A DNA stretch of 64,000 bases from assembly GCA_964023275.1 (NCBI GenBank), contig OZ029917.1:30890005-30954004 (forward strand), given 5' to 3'. The notes beneath the pieces were generated by a model. The model saw only the letters and a program-made list of their open reading frames with translations, was not told the origin of the DNA and searched no databases. Numbering within the stretch: the first letter of the stretch is position 1; the number at the start of each line of letters is the position of its first letter. The translations under genes and the position numbers were made by a program. The DNA is from Norana najaformis (lineage: Eukaryota; Annelida; Clitellata; Crassiclitellata; Hormogastridae). Below are positions 44,596 through 56,000 of the stretch, in pieces.

Positions 44596-45832
44596 CAATG
44601 TTTCCACACTGGCCGACCACTTGGGCAGTGACATTTGGGACCTGCGGTTCGTGCAGGGTTGCACACATGTTTGGCCTAAAATGCAAGGCTAGGAAATTGC
44701 ATTGTTAAGAAACAAAATGACTAAGGAAGAGCTAAAAACTTATATTAGTCACAGGATTTGTGTCTTTGTGCCATGACCAATGAGCATAAACATGATAGAC
44801 CACAATTCAGAAAGTCTTGCTTCTTATCCAGGTGGTGAACCTGTAGTGGATTTTATGCGTTTTTGTGTTCATTGTGTTCACTGCGTTCATCAGCCGTTCA
44901 TCAGCCGCGCTCAGTCTTCAGACTAGGTGCCTTGAAGGTGCACATTGCACGTACATCTGTGAGCTGTGTTAACTCACTGAGTTCTTCAGTATATCCAGGA
45001 TGTAAGTGAGACACTACAGCCTCAAATGTGTTGACCATTTCAGCCTTTAATTTCTCGCATTATATATAAATTAAAGGCATTGTTTGCGAGCCTGCTGCTT
45101 ATGTTTTTCGTCAGTTTTATCAGGTAGCTCAAAACACTTTGCTGCTAATCTGTCAGTCTTGGTTGGCCCAGCAACAACTGAGCTCTGCGTCTGTCGATGC
45201 TCATAATTCAAACACTGTCCATTCTAACAACTCATCTTCTGAAATCTGTGGTCCAAGTGGTTGCATACATGCTTAGGGAACTAGACTACAGTGGCTGTCA
45301 ACATCTTCGTTTTGCTTAACACCTGTTTAACACCATTGCTCCGGTCAGTGGTGTACCTGGATGGGGGGTTTAGACCACTGAGGCAAAGACCTTCACTCTT
45401 GAGATTCATGTGGATCTGATGAGATATTTTAATTTTACCCAGCAAATTCTCTAAACTGCTTTCACATACTCCTTACTTCCTAGCTTGTTTAATTTTGGCA
45501 ATGCATGAGGTCACATCCAACATATAGAGGCAAAAGGTCAGAGTCCAGACAGCTGTGCATTGTATTGCGTTGGCCACATTAATGTGACTTAAATTTAGGC
45601 AGACACTTCACAACCTAGGGGGGCTGACATACTGTATTTGATTTTGCAACGTGGGGCATGGAAATCTTGTTTTTGCCTTTTAAGCATAACAGGATAAATG
45701 TGCCAGCAACTCTAACAATGTGCTAAATTTAACTTTGAAATACCAGGAATGTTCACGAGATTTGTGCACTAAATGGTTGTGCACACTATCCTCAAAAGTT
45801 GTGCACACCCACACAGCTTAGAGGAAACATTG
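44596..45832 (-). mobile_element. hAT-like element, copy 2
   Basis: The left end CAATGTTTCC and a right end whose reverse complement is CAATGTTTCCTCTAAGCTGT match the ends of the copy at 33730-35094. Interior blocks shared with that copy include GGCCTAAAATGCA, the TTTATCAGGTAGC region and AAATTTAACTTTGAAA. Flanking 8-mers ATCAGATG and ATAAGACA agree at only five positions, so the duplication is decayed. Confidence 0.7.
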
Positions 45833-45979
45833 ATAAGACATTCAGTTAGTTTTCATTTCTAGACATAATATACAATTTTAGACAAACTGTTGTTTTCATG
45901 CGCTTCTGACTGCAGTTCTACATGTGTCTGAATATAATGCAGAAAATAGCCATCAAAATGAAAATGGTAATTTCTAAGC

Positions 45980-46345
45980 AGTTTAATTGGAGTTTCAGTT
46001 CATCAGCTTCTTTACTCAGTTTACTGACTTCTTGGGATCTGCTTGAATGTCTGGTGTAGCGCTTGCCTCGTCAATCCTGGTCAGAATTTGATTGTTTCCT
46101 GGGTGGCCTTTCTGTCATGTCATTCCCCTCACTCTGCCCTGCTCCGCTTTGTCCGTTTGGCAGAATTTGACGACTTTAGTTAACAGACTTTTCCCGAGAC
46201 TATCTTTAAATCTGAACTGAAAACTTACCTCTTCCAGGCTGTTTGAGGTTCTTAATTGTTCCTCTTCCCAGCTTCAGTGTGCGCTTCTGAATTTTGTGTG
46301 GAGGGGGCATTATCAGATAATCAGATTACAGTTATATTGTGTGTT
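45980..46345 (+). mobile_element. L2-like LINE 3' fragment, strongly decayed
   Basis: Near 46140-46320: FGRI...FPETIFKSELKTYLFQ-like coding trace (translation of TTTAAATCTGAACTGAAAAC gives FKSELK), then TGCGCTTCTGAATTTTGTG and GATTACAGTTATA, which match the position and form of LINE tails elsewhere in the window. Confidence 0.45.
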
Positions 46346-47077
46346 ATTGTATAAATGGGCAGTAAGAGTCATCATATGTTCATTACATAAAGGTAAGTCC
46401 TCGAATTGATTTCTTGCCAGAAACAAAGTTAGTAAATCAGTTATTTTGGTTGGCAAAGCCAAAAGGACAGCTGTCTAAGAAGATGTATCTAAAGTTCTTT
46501 GGTCCATCTTAGTGGCTGAGACTGAGGAGAAGTATGGCTTCATTAGACGATGATTATGCTGGTGGAGAGCAATCAGAGCTCTTCAGAGCTCTGTATGGTC
46601 GACGTAGAATTGCCCACAGTCGGCTAATGAGCAGATGATTTTCAGCCATTGAGTCGGACATGATGTCTACCTTTGGCATTTGGCTGCCTTAAATGCATTT
46701 AATAAAAGATGCAATGATTCCTTATTAGCTTATAGTTTGATTTCTTTCAATCCATTTCAGCGTGTAATGTGTGCAAGTGATATATTCATCTAGACATGTA
46801 TAGTTAATTCCTGTTAGTAAAAGCCGCTTTCTGTTTGCAAACTACTAATGCACATACAGTGATCATCCAGTGAAACTGGATAGATCCACTGCAGACAAGT
46901 AAACTCAGTGAATGAATATATTAGTAACATTATTAATGGTTCCAAATGAAAGGATTAGCATTTCATGCTAAATTTAGTACTAAGATTAAGGATGGATAAT
47001 TCATGGTTTACTTGGGTGCATCCTGGAGAAGTGATTAAGAGGGTCAGTGGGTCAGCTGTTTCCAGTTCCATTTCCAC

Positions 47078-47080
<3 letters not shown>
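46346..47080. other. Intronic sequence
   Basis: Nothing recognised. Confidence 0.5.
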
Positions 47081-47081
<1 letters not shown>

Positions 47082-47142
<61 letters not shown>

Positions 47143-47173
47143 CATACATATATACATATACATACATATATAA
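47082..47173. repeat. (TA)n/(CATA)n microsatellite
   Basis: About 58 bases of pure TA followed by TACATACATA-type units. Tyr/Ile-rich ORFs across it on both strands are artefacts. Confidence 0.95.
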
Positions 47174-48113
47174 TATTTTTATGAAAGAGGAGAGAGGGAT
47201 TATGCTTCCACAGAGGGGCATTAGAATGTACTTTGCGATCATTGCCTGTAATCTGAGACATTGGTAAGAAGGTTTATTCAGTTGTGAAAGTGTACAGTTG
47301 TTGCCGTGGCTTTCGGTTATCTGGTGGTCATTGTCTTCCACTGCTATTCCACTGGAGACTCAGCAGTTTAAAATCATTTTGCCATAACCGCTTAATTCTG
47401 TATTGAGCTCAGCGGCCTCGAAGAAGAGAAACGGTTTTGCATAAAGATGCAAATTACCCATCTGCTTCTCACATGAGCTGTTTACAGGTTAACGCTTGTA
47501 CACAAGCATGCATTTAACATAAGGTGGGTTCAGAAGACATTTTATCCCTATTAGAACACAGAGAATGAGAGACTTTTCATGGATTTTTCCAAAATGAAGA
47601 AAATATCTATGCTTTCTGTGCTTCATTTATCCTGAAACAGGTTTTATAGTTTCAGTGAAACCTGTTTGAGGCCTGACAGTCTAATCTTTCAGTCAGTCAT
47701 TTATCACTGCAGCTGGCCGATGAATTACAGGACATCTTTGGACATTGGAAATCTGCTCGTGAGCCCTACACCCCAGCAGTACTAGTTGTCCAGGTGTTGA
47801 ATTGCTGTTGTCATGTTTGCACTGCAGCCAAAACATCCTGAAGGCCAAGACAAATTGTGCTGACTGGATGATTATTTTAACTTTTTCTTAAGCTAATGGT
47901 TAATGACATGCTGATGGTTAAAGTTCTGAGGTTTGAAATTGCGTGTATGGCGTTTAACTTCTAATAGTTTTGTTGTTGTTTTTTTACCTGTTGTTTTAGT
48001 TTGTGCCAAATGGCATTAAATTAGAATGACAACTATGGATGTATGGTATTGTTTGGATTGTTTTTGTTTGGAATAATCTTCTAAGTCAAGCAAAATGGTT
48101 CTTTGCATTTTAG
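47174..48113. other. Intronic sequence
   Basis: A SINE-body-like patch at 47795-47850 (GAATTGCTGTTGTCATGTTT, CAGCCAAAACATC) resembles parts of 22925-22970 and 54632-54665. Otherwise nothing. Confidence 0.45.
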
Positions 48114-48166
48114 CCACATAAATCGAACGACACAGTATGACTTTCCAGTATCAGTGAGCTCTTCAG
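48114..48166 (+). CDS. Magi: MAGI exon: second half of the WW2 domain
   Basis: 53 bases, acceptor GCATTTTAG and donor TTCAG|GTAGGA. Completing the Asp codon from 43540 it reads DHINRTTQYDFPVSVSSS, the third strand of the WW fold with the HxxxxTQYxxP signature. In canonical WW domains the second Trp stands where Tyr occurs here (TQY); that is also the case in MAGI WW2 domains, so it is not damage. One base is carried to the next exon. Confidence 0.92.
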
Positions 48167-49490
48167 GTAGGAAATTACAAATGGTATTTTGGCTCATGAG
48201 CAAGAAGGATAAAAACAGTCAGACACCGAGCAGTATTGTGGTTTCACTAGTTCCACTTTCAAATCTCAAACCTGGTTCAATGTTCCCATTCGGTCTGCGT
48301 GCCTGTTTTGTTTGCTACTTAATGTTATCTTTATGGGACCCATTGGTGATATTCGTTCAAGTGAAGCTGCTGGGTTTCGATCGAAAGTAGACAGATTTAT
48401 TTGGCCATTTCTGTTGCCCTTTACTACAGGAATTAATCAACTTATTTATTTATCTGGAATCAAAGGCCAAGTTAATGATGTCTTTAGCAGGCTGTTATAT
48501 ATAAGCAGTCATCCACAGGGATATTACAGGCTGGTCGTGCTTTTATAGAATTAATTTTATGTGCCAAGCAAATGGACTGGTGCATAAGGAAAGCTAAAAT
48601 GGTTGCATTAACAGCCTTTGAGTAATTGCCCAGGAGAAAGTGGCAATAGAGGCAGTTGTGGGAGAAAGAGCCAAGTTGAAATGAGGCAGCAGTTGAGCAC
48701 TTTTTGAGAGTCGCTTCATAAGTGCCATGTAAAAATGCCCAGTTACATTACACAGTGACAATTGCTTACGACTAAACTGTTGCTGCTGAAATGCTGTTCT
48801 TTATTTTTCTCATTCTTCTTCTTCTTGTTATCATTGTTGTCTGCTTCACAAGCCGGAGGGAGGAAGGAAGGGAGAGAGCAAGGGAGGGAGGGCGAGAGCA
48901 AGGGAGGGGGAGGTTGCAAAGGAAGGAAGGAGGGAGGAAGGTGTTTTAACCCTGTGCATAAGGCTGAAGCTTATCGACCATTGTGAGTAGGATATGAATC
49001 AAGTCAAGTAGTTTTTTGATTCCCAAAGACACTGACTGCAGCCAAAATATGCGGAGCAAATAAAAGCAACAACTGATTTACGAAGGAACAGGATTTGAAA
49101 GAGAGGGAGGAGATTGATGTTAAGGTCAGATATATATAGCCTCCTTAGAACAGATGCACTGCTGTTTGATGCCTTGTGTGCTTTAGAGGGTGATAACATA
49201 TGATATGGTAAACATCAGACAACTGTATGTGCTTGACAATTGTCCCTTTACCATCAATTATTCTGTTCTGCCATGACATACAGTTGTCATAACTTGCATC
49301 AATTTCAATGTAGATGTTGGTCAGAGTTTCATTTTGACTAGCAGCTGTAGGGTTTGACATCTCTATGCCCCAGTTGCAAATGAATGTCGTCATCTTTCCC
49401 ACTCACATTCATACAGACTTCTTATTGGATCCCAGTTTTGTCCATTTGCCAAGCCAGCATGCCATAGTGAGTCTCAAGTAGGCCCGGTAA
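48167..49490. other. Intronic sequence with a GGGA-rich tract
   Basis: Purine tract (GGAGGGAGGAAGGAAGGGAG and similar) at 48855-48942. Nothing else recognised. Confidence 0.5.
48855..48942. repeat. (GGGA/GGAA)n purine tract
   Basis: About 88 bases of nearly pure purine on the + strand, with GGAGGGAGG/GAAGG units. Confidence 0.8.
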
Positions 49491-49493
49491 GTA

Positions 49494-50150
49494 CAACTTT
49501 GTGGAGCCCATATAGGCAGCCCAGATGGGGCCCATGACATTTTGTATCTGGTTCCCAAGTTTGTTCTAAGAGGTCAGCCCTCTGGTTTATCAGTATGGGC
49601 TTAGGATGGGCCCCATTTGGACAGCCCATCTTTTATGCCAATATGGGCTTAATATAGGTTCATATTGGGCAGCCCACGTATGAGATTCATGGCATTTTTG
49701 CCACAGGCGCCTAGTGGATCCTATGAGGGCAGCCTCTGATTTACTTATATGGGCTCGTTATGAATCCCATCTGGGCAGCCAATTTGTTTTGCCTATATGG
49801 ACTAAAAGTGAGCCCCATGCTGGCAGCCTTTTTGCTTACTTTTGTGATTGTAATTGTAATAGTGATATTTCTGCAGTGCCCAATGAAAGCCATGTCACAG
49901 GGACCAGCTTATTCACCAGCGCTCAGTCAAAACAAAATCAATAGAAAGTATGAACCCCACATCGGGAGCCCAATATTTGCCTACATTGAGTTTGTGTGGG
50001 CCCCATTGGGGCAACTCCATGGTTCTCCAATATGGGTGTAACTTGGGCCTGATGTTGGCATTTTTCTGACTTTCCTATATGCTTCTGGTATGCCTGTATG
50101 CATGGGCTAAATACAGACTCCATTTGGGCATCCCGTTATGGCTGGCCAGG
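49494..50150. repeat. Degenerate 'TATGGGC...GGGCAGCCCA' satellite
   Basis: About ten irregular units of roughly 60-70 bases, each with TATGGGCTNNNNATGGG, CCCCATNTGGGCAGCCC and a short variable spacer. The cores are self-complementary (GGGCAGCCC, CCCATNTGGG). More units follow at 50900-51065. Confidence 0.7.
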
Positions 50151-50899
50151 TGGATTCCATTTTCAGCCGACATAGTCACAGCAAGTGGGGGCTGCCTTTA
50201 TGTTTCCCATTTGACTCACAAACATGCATCATGCTGAGTATGTCCTATGTGTCAATGTGTTGATATATGCAACTGAAATACAACTGCTGTTGAAATAAAA
50301 CCAGCCAATGAAGACATTCTGTAGAACAATATTTTGGTATTGGACTAAAAGCACATGGTGTATTAAATTTATCATGTTAATCAGCCAATAAGGAATTATG
50401 AACTTAAAATCAATAAAGACCAGATTTGAAATTTCAGTAGATTTGAATTTGGTATTACAATTAAAACACAGCTGAATTACTAGAAATGCTCAGTGATGGT
50501 GTGGAATCTAACTTCAGAGCTGTTGTCGCTTTTGTCATTGTTGTCCTCGTCCATGGCAAGGTAATCAAGGACATGGTTAAGTTGTGCAGGACAACACATG
50601 TGCAGGCGGTCTGTCAAGCCTTGTTTGGTGCAACTGAGAGCTCCGTGTGAAGACGGTGCCAGAAACGCTTAAGAACATGAGCGCAGCATAGTGGTACAGT
50701 GGGTACCACAGTGATCATATTGATGGCCTCATCCCTCTTTGAATGTGCACTTATGTTATATTCACGACTATGCATAAGTGAGCTTCTGGCGTCCAGTATA
50801 GCAGCATTTGACAGTGGCAGCCCAGTGCCAATAAACCTGCTTGTCTCCCACACAAATATCAATTATTGCAAATGTCAGTTAGTCTGCTTCTGACTTCAA
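50151..50899. other. Intronic sequence between satellite blocks
   Basis: No coding or repeat signal recognised. Confidence 0.45.
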
Positions 50900-51065
50900 G
50901 CCCATATGGGTTTAACATGGGCAGCCCATGCCTATGAGTCCAGTTATAGTCCACATCAACATTGGATATCACAAGTGTTGGTTAGTGGGCTCCTCACCTC
51001 AAAGCCAAATGGGTTTGACATGGGTAGCTTGCTTAAAATGTTCGTTTGACCCATATGGGGTTGCT
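50900..51065. repeat. Outlying units of the TATGGGC satellite
   Basis: CCCATATGGGTTTAACATGGGCAGCCCATG and later ATGGGTTTGACATGGGTAGC and GACCCATATGGGG repeat the core words of 49494-50150. Confidence 0.55.
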
Positions 51066-51318
51066 TGCAGGGTAGTTGTCTGTTTGCGTATGACATTCTT
51101 TGAAGTCCAGAGTCTTTCTTCTTTTGCACATTTAGCTGCTGCCAAAGCTCTTGTCATCTAAAGTGAGCCATTGTGTCAGTTCTAAACTGTTTTCTTTTAT
51201 TGAATTTTAATGACACTGTTGAATACTGTGCAACTGATTCATGTTTTGCTTCTTTTCTGTGATTATATATTTTCATATTTCTGAAATTAATGTTTGCTAT
51301 GTGTGTTTATGTTATTAG

Positions 51319-51402
51319 TTGATGCAGCTGTTAGTTCAATGGCTGAAGTTGGAAACATGAAGGAGAACAACCTAGATAAAGAAAACCGAAAAGCCGCGTC
51401 AG
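51319..51402 (+). CDS. Magi: Probable small MAGI exon (WW2-PDZ1 linker)
   Basis: 84 bases, acceptor ATGTTATTAG and donor GTCAG|GTACAT. With one carried G it is open throughout: (V)DAAVSSMAEVGNMKENNLDK then ENRKAAS, and one base is carried on. Its length is a multiple of three and its phase fits both neighbours, so it could be skipped without a frameshift, as in a cassette exon. The linker is poorly conserved in the family, so support comes from splice sites, phase and coding-like composition only. A pogo element starts 67 bases downstream. Confidence 0.6.
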
Positions 51403-51469
51403 GTACATTGAGTCATAGCACAATTTGGGATTGATATCAGAAATGAATGTTGAATCTGATGTATCACTA

Positions 51470-52958
51470 CCGTATATACTCATATATAAGTCGATCTTGT
51501 GGATAAGTCGAGGTCAGATTTTGGGCCAAAAATTATGGAATTTGCTGTGACCCATGGATAAGTCAAGGGTAAAACTTAGGAGGGTTATGAAATTCTTTGA
51601 ATTTGACAATTTTGCTAGATTTTACGTAGGCCTTGATCCTGGACATAAAAAGGAACATTTTCAATTATTAGTTTCAGAAAATCTCTTTAATTTATTTATT
51701 AAATGAAGAATAAATTCTTATTCAAATTCTCCAAAATTAATAAAGTGGCCCTAAGTGTCTTATTCAAATCCTTCAAAGTCCGATTCCTCATCGTCAAAAT
51801 GTCCAAATAAATGGTGAGACTGTGCTTTGGTGATGTCATCAGTGTAAAAGTCGTCTTCGCTATTGCCGTCTGTTGAATCATTATCCGACGCTGATTCGTC
51901 TTTGTCTTCATAGATGGCGTCGTCTTCTGAGCCATCCACAGCATTGCTAATGCTGCATTTCATGAACGATTTCTTGACCATTTCTGGTGGAATTGAATCC
52001 CAAGTGTCCGTTACCCATTTCACTACCAAATCAGTGCCTGGTTTCATCAGGTTCCCTCCTTTCGTTAACACATCCACTGGTGCCACATCCTGCGCAGTTG
52101 GCCCTTGAAAGGCTTGTTGAGACAGACATGCAGTGGCTGGAGCATCGATGTTAGGCCGCCTGGAATCACTGCTAACACCGTCGCCATTTTCTTTGCTTCA
52201 TCCTTCACATTCTCTGTTATACACTGAGAATTACGCTGGGTCGCAGTAGGTGGGTATCAAGTGACAGAGCTTAATAACCACGGGAGTGACAGGATCCTTC
52301 GACAGTGACATTTATAGCACTGATCAGATTTAAGTTAAATGTAGACCAACAGTTTATTGAAATATTAAACGCATCTGAGTGAAGGCATTAGTAATTTAAA
52401 CAGACTCCTTTATCAGATACACTATACCAAGAAATAATTTATTGGGGCAGATTTATTATCAGCTCTACAATACTATTGCACCAAATGAATGTCGCCTGAA
52501 AGTTTCTCATTTCCGCCAACATGAAACTTCCTTTCTTTTAACAATTAGCGTCTGGTGCAAGTAGTGAATGCTGCTAGTTTTGAATCCAAACGTACAAAAC
52601 CTTATAAATTCGAAGCAAGTATTTATAAAATATTTGTAAATAATATAAATTTAAGATATTTAATATGGTTTGTAATAATTACCAGTAATTTTTCTGCAGT
52701 ATGGCACACGATCATTTAATATAAATTTAAGATATTTAATATGGTTTGTAATAATTACCAGTAATTTTTCTGTAGCATGGCACACGATCACTTGGGCCGT
52801 TGCTTTGTCTTACTAGGCTACCATTAACTTGACAGTGCAGCGCAATTCAATGCACAAATTTCTTTGGAAACTAGCATTGACCCGTGGATAAGGCGACCCT
52901 GTATTTTAGGATGAATTTTAAGACTTAGATTTCTCAACTTATAAACGAGTATTTATGG
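51470..52958 (-). mobile_element. pogo-type transposon, ends intact, flanked by TA
   Basis: The left end CCGTATATACTCATATATAA and the right end (reverse complement) CCATAAATACTCGTTTATAA are flanked by TA (51468-51469 and 52959-52960). The minus-strand coding trace near 52160-51760 reads TSMLQPLHVCLNKPFKGQLR, VKKSFMKCSISNAVDGSED and FDDEESDFEGFE, the C-terminal region of pogo/Tigger-type transposases. The N-terminal and catalytic parts are deleted. Interior duplication: AATATAAATTTAAGATATTT occurs at about 52642 and 52719. Confidence 0.8.
51760..52160 (-). pseudogene. C-terminal part of a pogo-type transposase
   Basis: Inside the 51470-52958 element. The LQPLHVCLNKPFK block corresponds to the LQPLDVSVNKPFK motif after the catalytic core; it is followed by the SFMKCSISNAVDGSEDD block and an acidic tail to a stop at about 51760. 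The 108-codon open part (51760-52086) is intact, but upstream coding is lost. Confidence 0.75.
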
Positions 52959-52960
52959 TA

Positions 52961-53458
52961 GTTTGAAGCCAGGCTTTATTAAGGTATCTGTAAGGAATGC
53001 TTTTATAGTGGTGCTGTCCAAACTGGCAAACAAGGCATTAAACAAGTGTTGCTTAATCTTTAATTTACAAAGGGCAAATTTACAAATTTTATTTCAAGAG
53101 AATTTCACCATGTAACATTGTGTCTAAGAATTATATATTTTAACGAAAGATTTAGTGATGAACCTGGTTTTGAAGAACTAGAGTAACTCAAGGACATGTG
53201 TAGAAGTTAATGCTATGCATAGAAATTAGAACGGTCCTAAATGCACAGTGGGCAACAGAGAAGTCCTGCTACAGAACCCAGGCTTCTTTGCGCTGTGTCA
53301 TGCACTTAAAACACTGAATGCCACTGTGGGGGGGGGTTTCAAGTGATCCTGTGTCAATGATTACAATACGATGGTTACTGTGTGTGTGTGTGTTTGCCAG
53401 ATCATCCTAAAGAGGTATGTTTTAATGTTTCCTTCTGGTTGCTGTGTTTTGTGCTTAG
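52961..53458. other. Intronic sequence before the PDZ1 exon
   Basis: A nine-G run at 53329-53337 and a (GT)n run at 53378-53394 lie 65-130 bases before the acceptor. Nothing else recognised. Confidence 0.5.
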
Positions 53459-53659
53459 GCTCTGGTGCTTGCAACAGACTCTGTCTTTCGAGGAACAACA
53501 TTGAACTGAAGGGAGAATTCATTAAGACGCAATTAATGAAGAGTTCTCGTGGACTTGGATTCACAATTGTCAGTGCTGATGATTCAGACATTGAATTGTT
53601 ACAGATTAAGACAATACTGCCTAACGGATCGGCAGATATCGATGGCAGACTCCGGCGAG
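53459..53659 (+). CDS. Magi: MAGI exon: first half of PDZ1
   Basis: 201 bases, acceptor GTGCTTAG and donor GGCGAG|GTACGT; one base carried in and out. Short linker GSGACNRLCLSRNN, then ELKGEFIKTQLMKSSRGLGF, TIVSADDSDIELLQIKTILP and NGSADIDGRLRRG. This is the first half of the PDZ domain that follows WW2 in MAGI (human ELKGKFIHTKL...SSRGFGF). The carboxylate-binding loop reads GLGF, the classical class I form, preceded by the expected basic/Ser stretch. It joins the exon at 55320 at the conserved Gly-Asp. Confidence 0.95.
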
Positions 53660-54500
53660 GTACGTTGCACTGGACCCTGGATGGTGGCAGGAGACTGCCG
53701 TGGGAATTATGGGGCAGTGCCGTGGATTATTTATCCTCAGATTATCCTACTGCAGCACCTGCAGCTGGTGCTAGTCTCAGATGAAGCCATTTGGTGTAAG
53801 CACAGATGACTGTCATTAGCAACTGGGTTTTCTATGTGGAACATTGTGCTGTGTTTGGTAACATGCTTTATCTGTATTCCAGTGATTGCAGGTTTGAACC
53901 TGCTGAGCAGACTGCATTAAATGACACATAGCAAGCAAACTGTTTGTGTCTGTGTTAACTATCTGTATAATTTGGTACCAGCATGAGCTGCAAATTAATT
54001 CTGTTACTTGGAATGTGAAGACTTTGCCTCTGTATGTCTCTGCCATGAATTAGCTCTTTTACTAGAGGCAGAAACATGACAGTATTGGCCAACAACTGAT
54101 GATGTCTTCACTTCTCTTCAGTTCCAGTAGTGGAAGACCTGTTACCCACAGAGTGTGTAGCCAGATTTAAAGGATGCATTCAGTCTGCTCACATTTTGTG
54201 TTCATAATAAGTTGGCCTAACATTTGCCAGAACAACACAAGCAACGGTCAGTAAAATTTCAATAAATGGAGTCTTCCATTAGAAAGTTCTGAATATAAAG
54301 CTGCAAATGGCTGACATCATTTCGGTTTTGATTGGACTTGTCTGAATTGTTTTGCTGCTGGATGGAGATGCTGACACTTGCAAGGACAGACGTTTGTTAT
54401 TAGTTGTCAATTTGTAAAGTGCAAGACAGTGTAAGTAACTGCACTGCAAATGCACTATTAAAGTAGTTGGGCATCAGCTATTATGTGTTTAGGTTGGGCT
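53660..54500. other. Intronic sequence
   Basis: No feature recognised. The open frames that run on past the donor at 53659 are read-through only. Confidence 0.5.
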
Positions 54501-54504
54501 AAGC

Positions 54505-54735
54505 AGCAGAGGCTCAGATGGCTAAAGCTTATGCCTTTCACCTCTGCTTCTGGGTTCAGATCCTGGAATTGACAACTCGTTGTCAAGCCTTCTAACTTGT
54601 AAGGAAAGGCAGTTGTTGGGCTTTAGTTATCATGTTGACATGTTGATGCTTCTGCCAAAAGATCATTCAACCCCTTCAACTGTGTCTGGTGACTGATGTT
54701 GCTGGAGAATTGTAATAAATGAGTTATTGCCCTAC
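54505..54735 (+). repeat. tRNA-derived SINE, second type
   Basis: A-box-like GGCTCAGATGGCTAAAGC and B-box-like GGGTTCAGATCC, then a body with CATGTTGATGCTTCTGCC and AAAAGATCATTCAACCCC. The body words recur at 22930-22970 and 47805-47835. It ends near GAATTGTAATAAATGAG. Not a functional tRNA. Confidence 0.6.
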
Positions 54736-55319
54736 TTTACTTTACCTTACCTTTCCTATCAGGCAGCTCACTGCTAAAGAGTCAAATGGTATTCTAGAGC
54801 TAAAATTTAATACTTAAAACTTGATTCCCTTAAAGGCAAGTTCTTAAAAGCAACATGCTTGCTGTGCCATAATGGATAAAATGTTCAATAACAATATGCC
54901 TGCAGCATAGAAGCATGATGATTTTCTAATGCAGTCTTGTTACCAGAAAGCCCAGTTAACAAACGACAGATAGACAGCCATTTTGCATTCAGCAGTTGGA
55001 AACCATTCTATTCAGCTGTAGGAGTGCCTGTGATGAGTTTCTCTTGTAGATGTGCTATATAAATTTGTTGTTACCATGATGAAAATGCAATAAGTGACTG
55101 CTTTGGCCTCAGATTCCTAATGTAATGTTATGTAATCTTGCTCATTTACATAAAGCGTCATTTCAGTTAATGCTCTGGCTCAACAAATTGAGTGGTTTTC
55201 AGGCTGGGGAAGACCCAGGTTTTCTTGCCTAGGCTGTGTGGATGTTGGCTGAAAGTAGATGACACAGATATTGGATGAAGACAGGTGATTGGAATGTGTG
55301 TCTGCTTCTGTCTTTCCAG
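54736..55319. other. Intronic sequence with a LINE-like tail
   Basis: GATGTGCTATATAAATTTG at 55052-55070 is a tail word like those of the L2-like LINEs. No coding trace around it. Confidence 0.4.
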
Positions 55320-56000
55320 GTGATGTCTTGGTTTACGTTGATTCACACTGTGTTGTTGGCTTCACTCATCAGGATGTCATTACCCTTTTCCAGTCTATTC
55401 CAATCGGCAGCAAGGTGACACTGGAGGTGTGCCGTGGCTATCCTCTGCCCTTTAACCCCGATGACCCCAGCACCGAGGTCATCACGACTGTTGCAGTAAC
55501 TCTGCCAGCAAACAGGAATCCTCCTCCGGCTCCGGCTGCTCCGCTTTATGTACATGGCCAGTCATCTGGCACTGGTGATACAGGGACAGGTCATCTGCCT
55601 CTGATTCCGATGCCTCCACCTCCTCCATTGCCTTGTGCTCATTCGCTTCTGCATCAGCAACCGCCTCCTTTAGGAAGGTCTTCACCTGTGGAGAAGACAC
55701 CGAAGAGCAGCTTTCGAGCTGTGGACATGAGGAATGATGCTGGGCCAGTTGGTCCAACTGAGTTGACTGTGGTTGTTGTGAAGGGTTGTGATGGATTTGG
55801 ATTTACAATTGCTGATAGTTCAGTTGGTCAGAAAATCAAGCAGGTCCTCGACCACGACCGATGCCGCAGTCTGGCAGTAGGTGATGTTATAATGGAGATC
55901 AATGGACTGAATGTGAGCAACATGATGCATGCAGATGTTGTGGAACTGCTCAAAAACTGTCCCAAAGATGCGGAGGCTGTTCTCGTCATTCAGAGAGGAG
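55320..56000 (+). CDS. Magi: MAGI exon: end of PDZ1, proline-rich linker and complete PDZ2
   Basis: 681 bases, acceptor TCTTTCCAG and donor AGGAG|GTAAGA. First part: GDVLVYVDSHCVVGFTHQDV and FQSIPIGSKVTLEVCRGYPL then PFNPDDPS, which ends PDZ1 and carries the RGYPLPF-x-PDDP signature of MAGI. The linker is Pro-rich (PMPPPPPLP; NPPPAPAAP), possible SH3/WW ligand. Then all of PDZ2: ELTVVVVKGCDGFGFTIADS to VLVIQRGG, with loop GFGF and the alpha-B His expected for class I ligands in HADVVELL. Having the end of one PDZ and all of the next on one exon is notable for this gene family. Confidence 0.95.

Noticed and set aside
46955..47341. Tyr/Ile-rich ORFs of 69-128 codons on both strands
   Set aside because: They run through the TA microsatellite; composition is dictated by the repeat and no splice or domain support exists.
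53660..53784. Continuation of the PDZ1 ORF past 53659
   Set aside because: A strong donor (GAG|GTACGT) lies at the position where PDZ1 continues in frame at 55320; the read-through sequence has no PDZ similarity.
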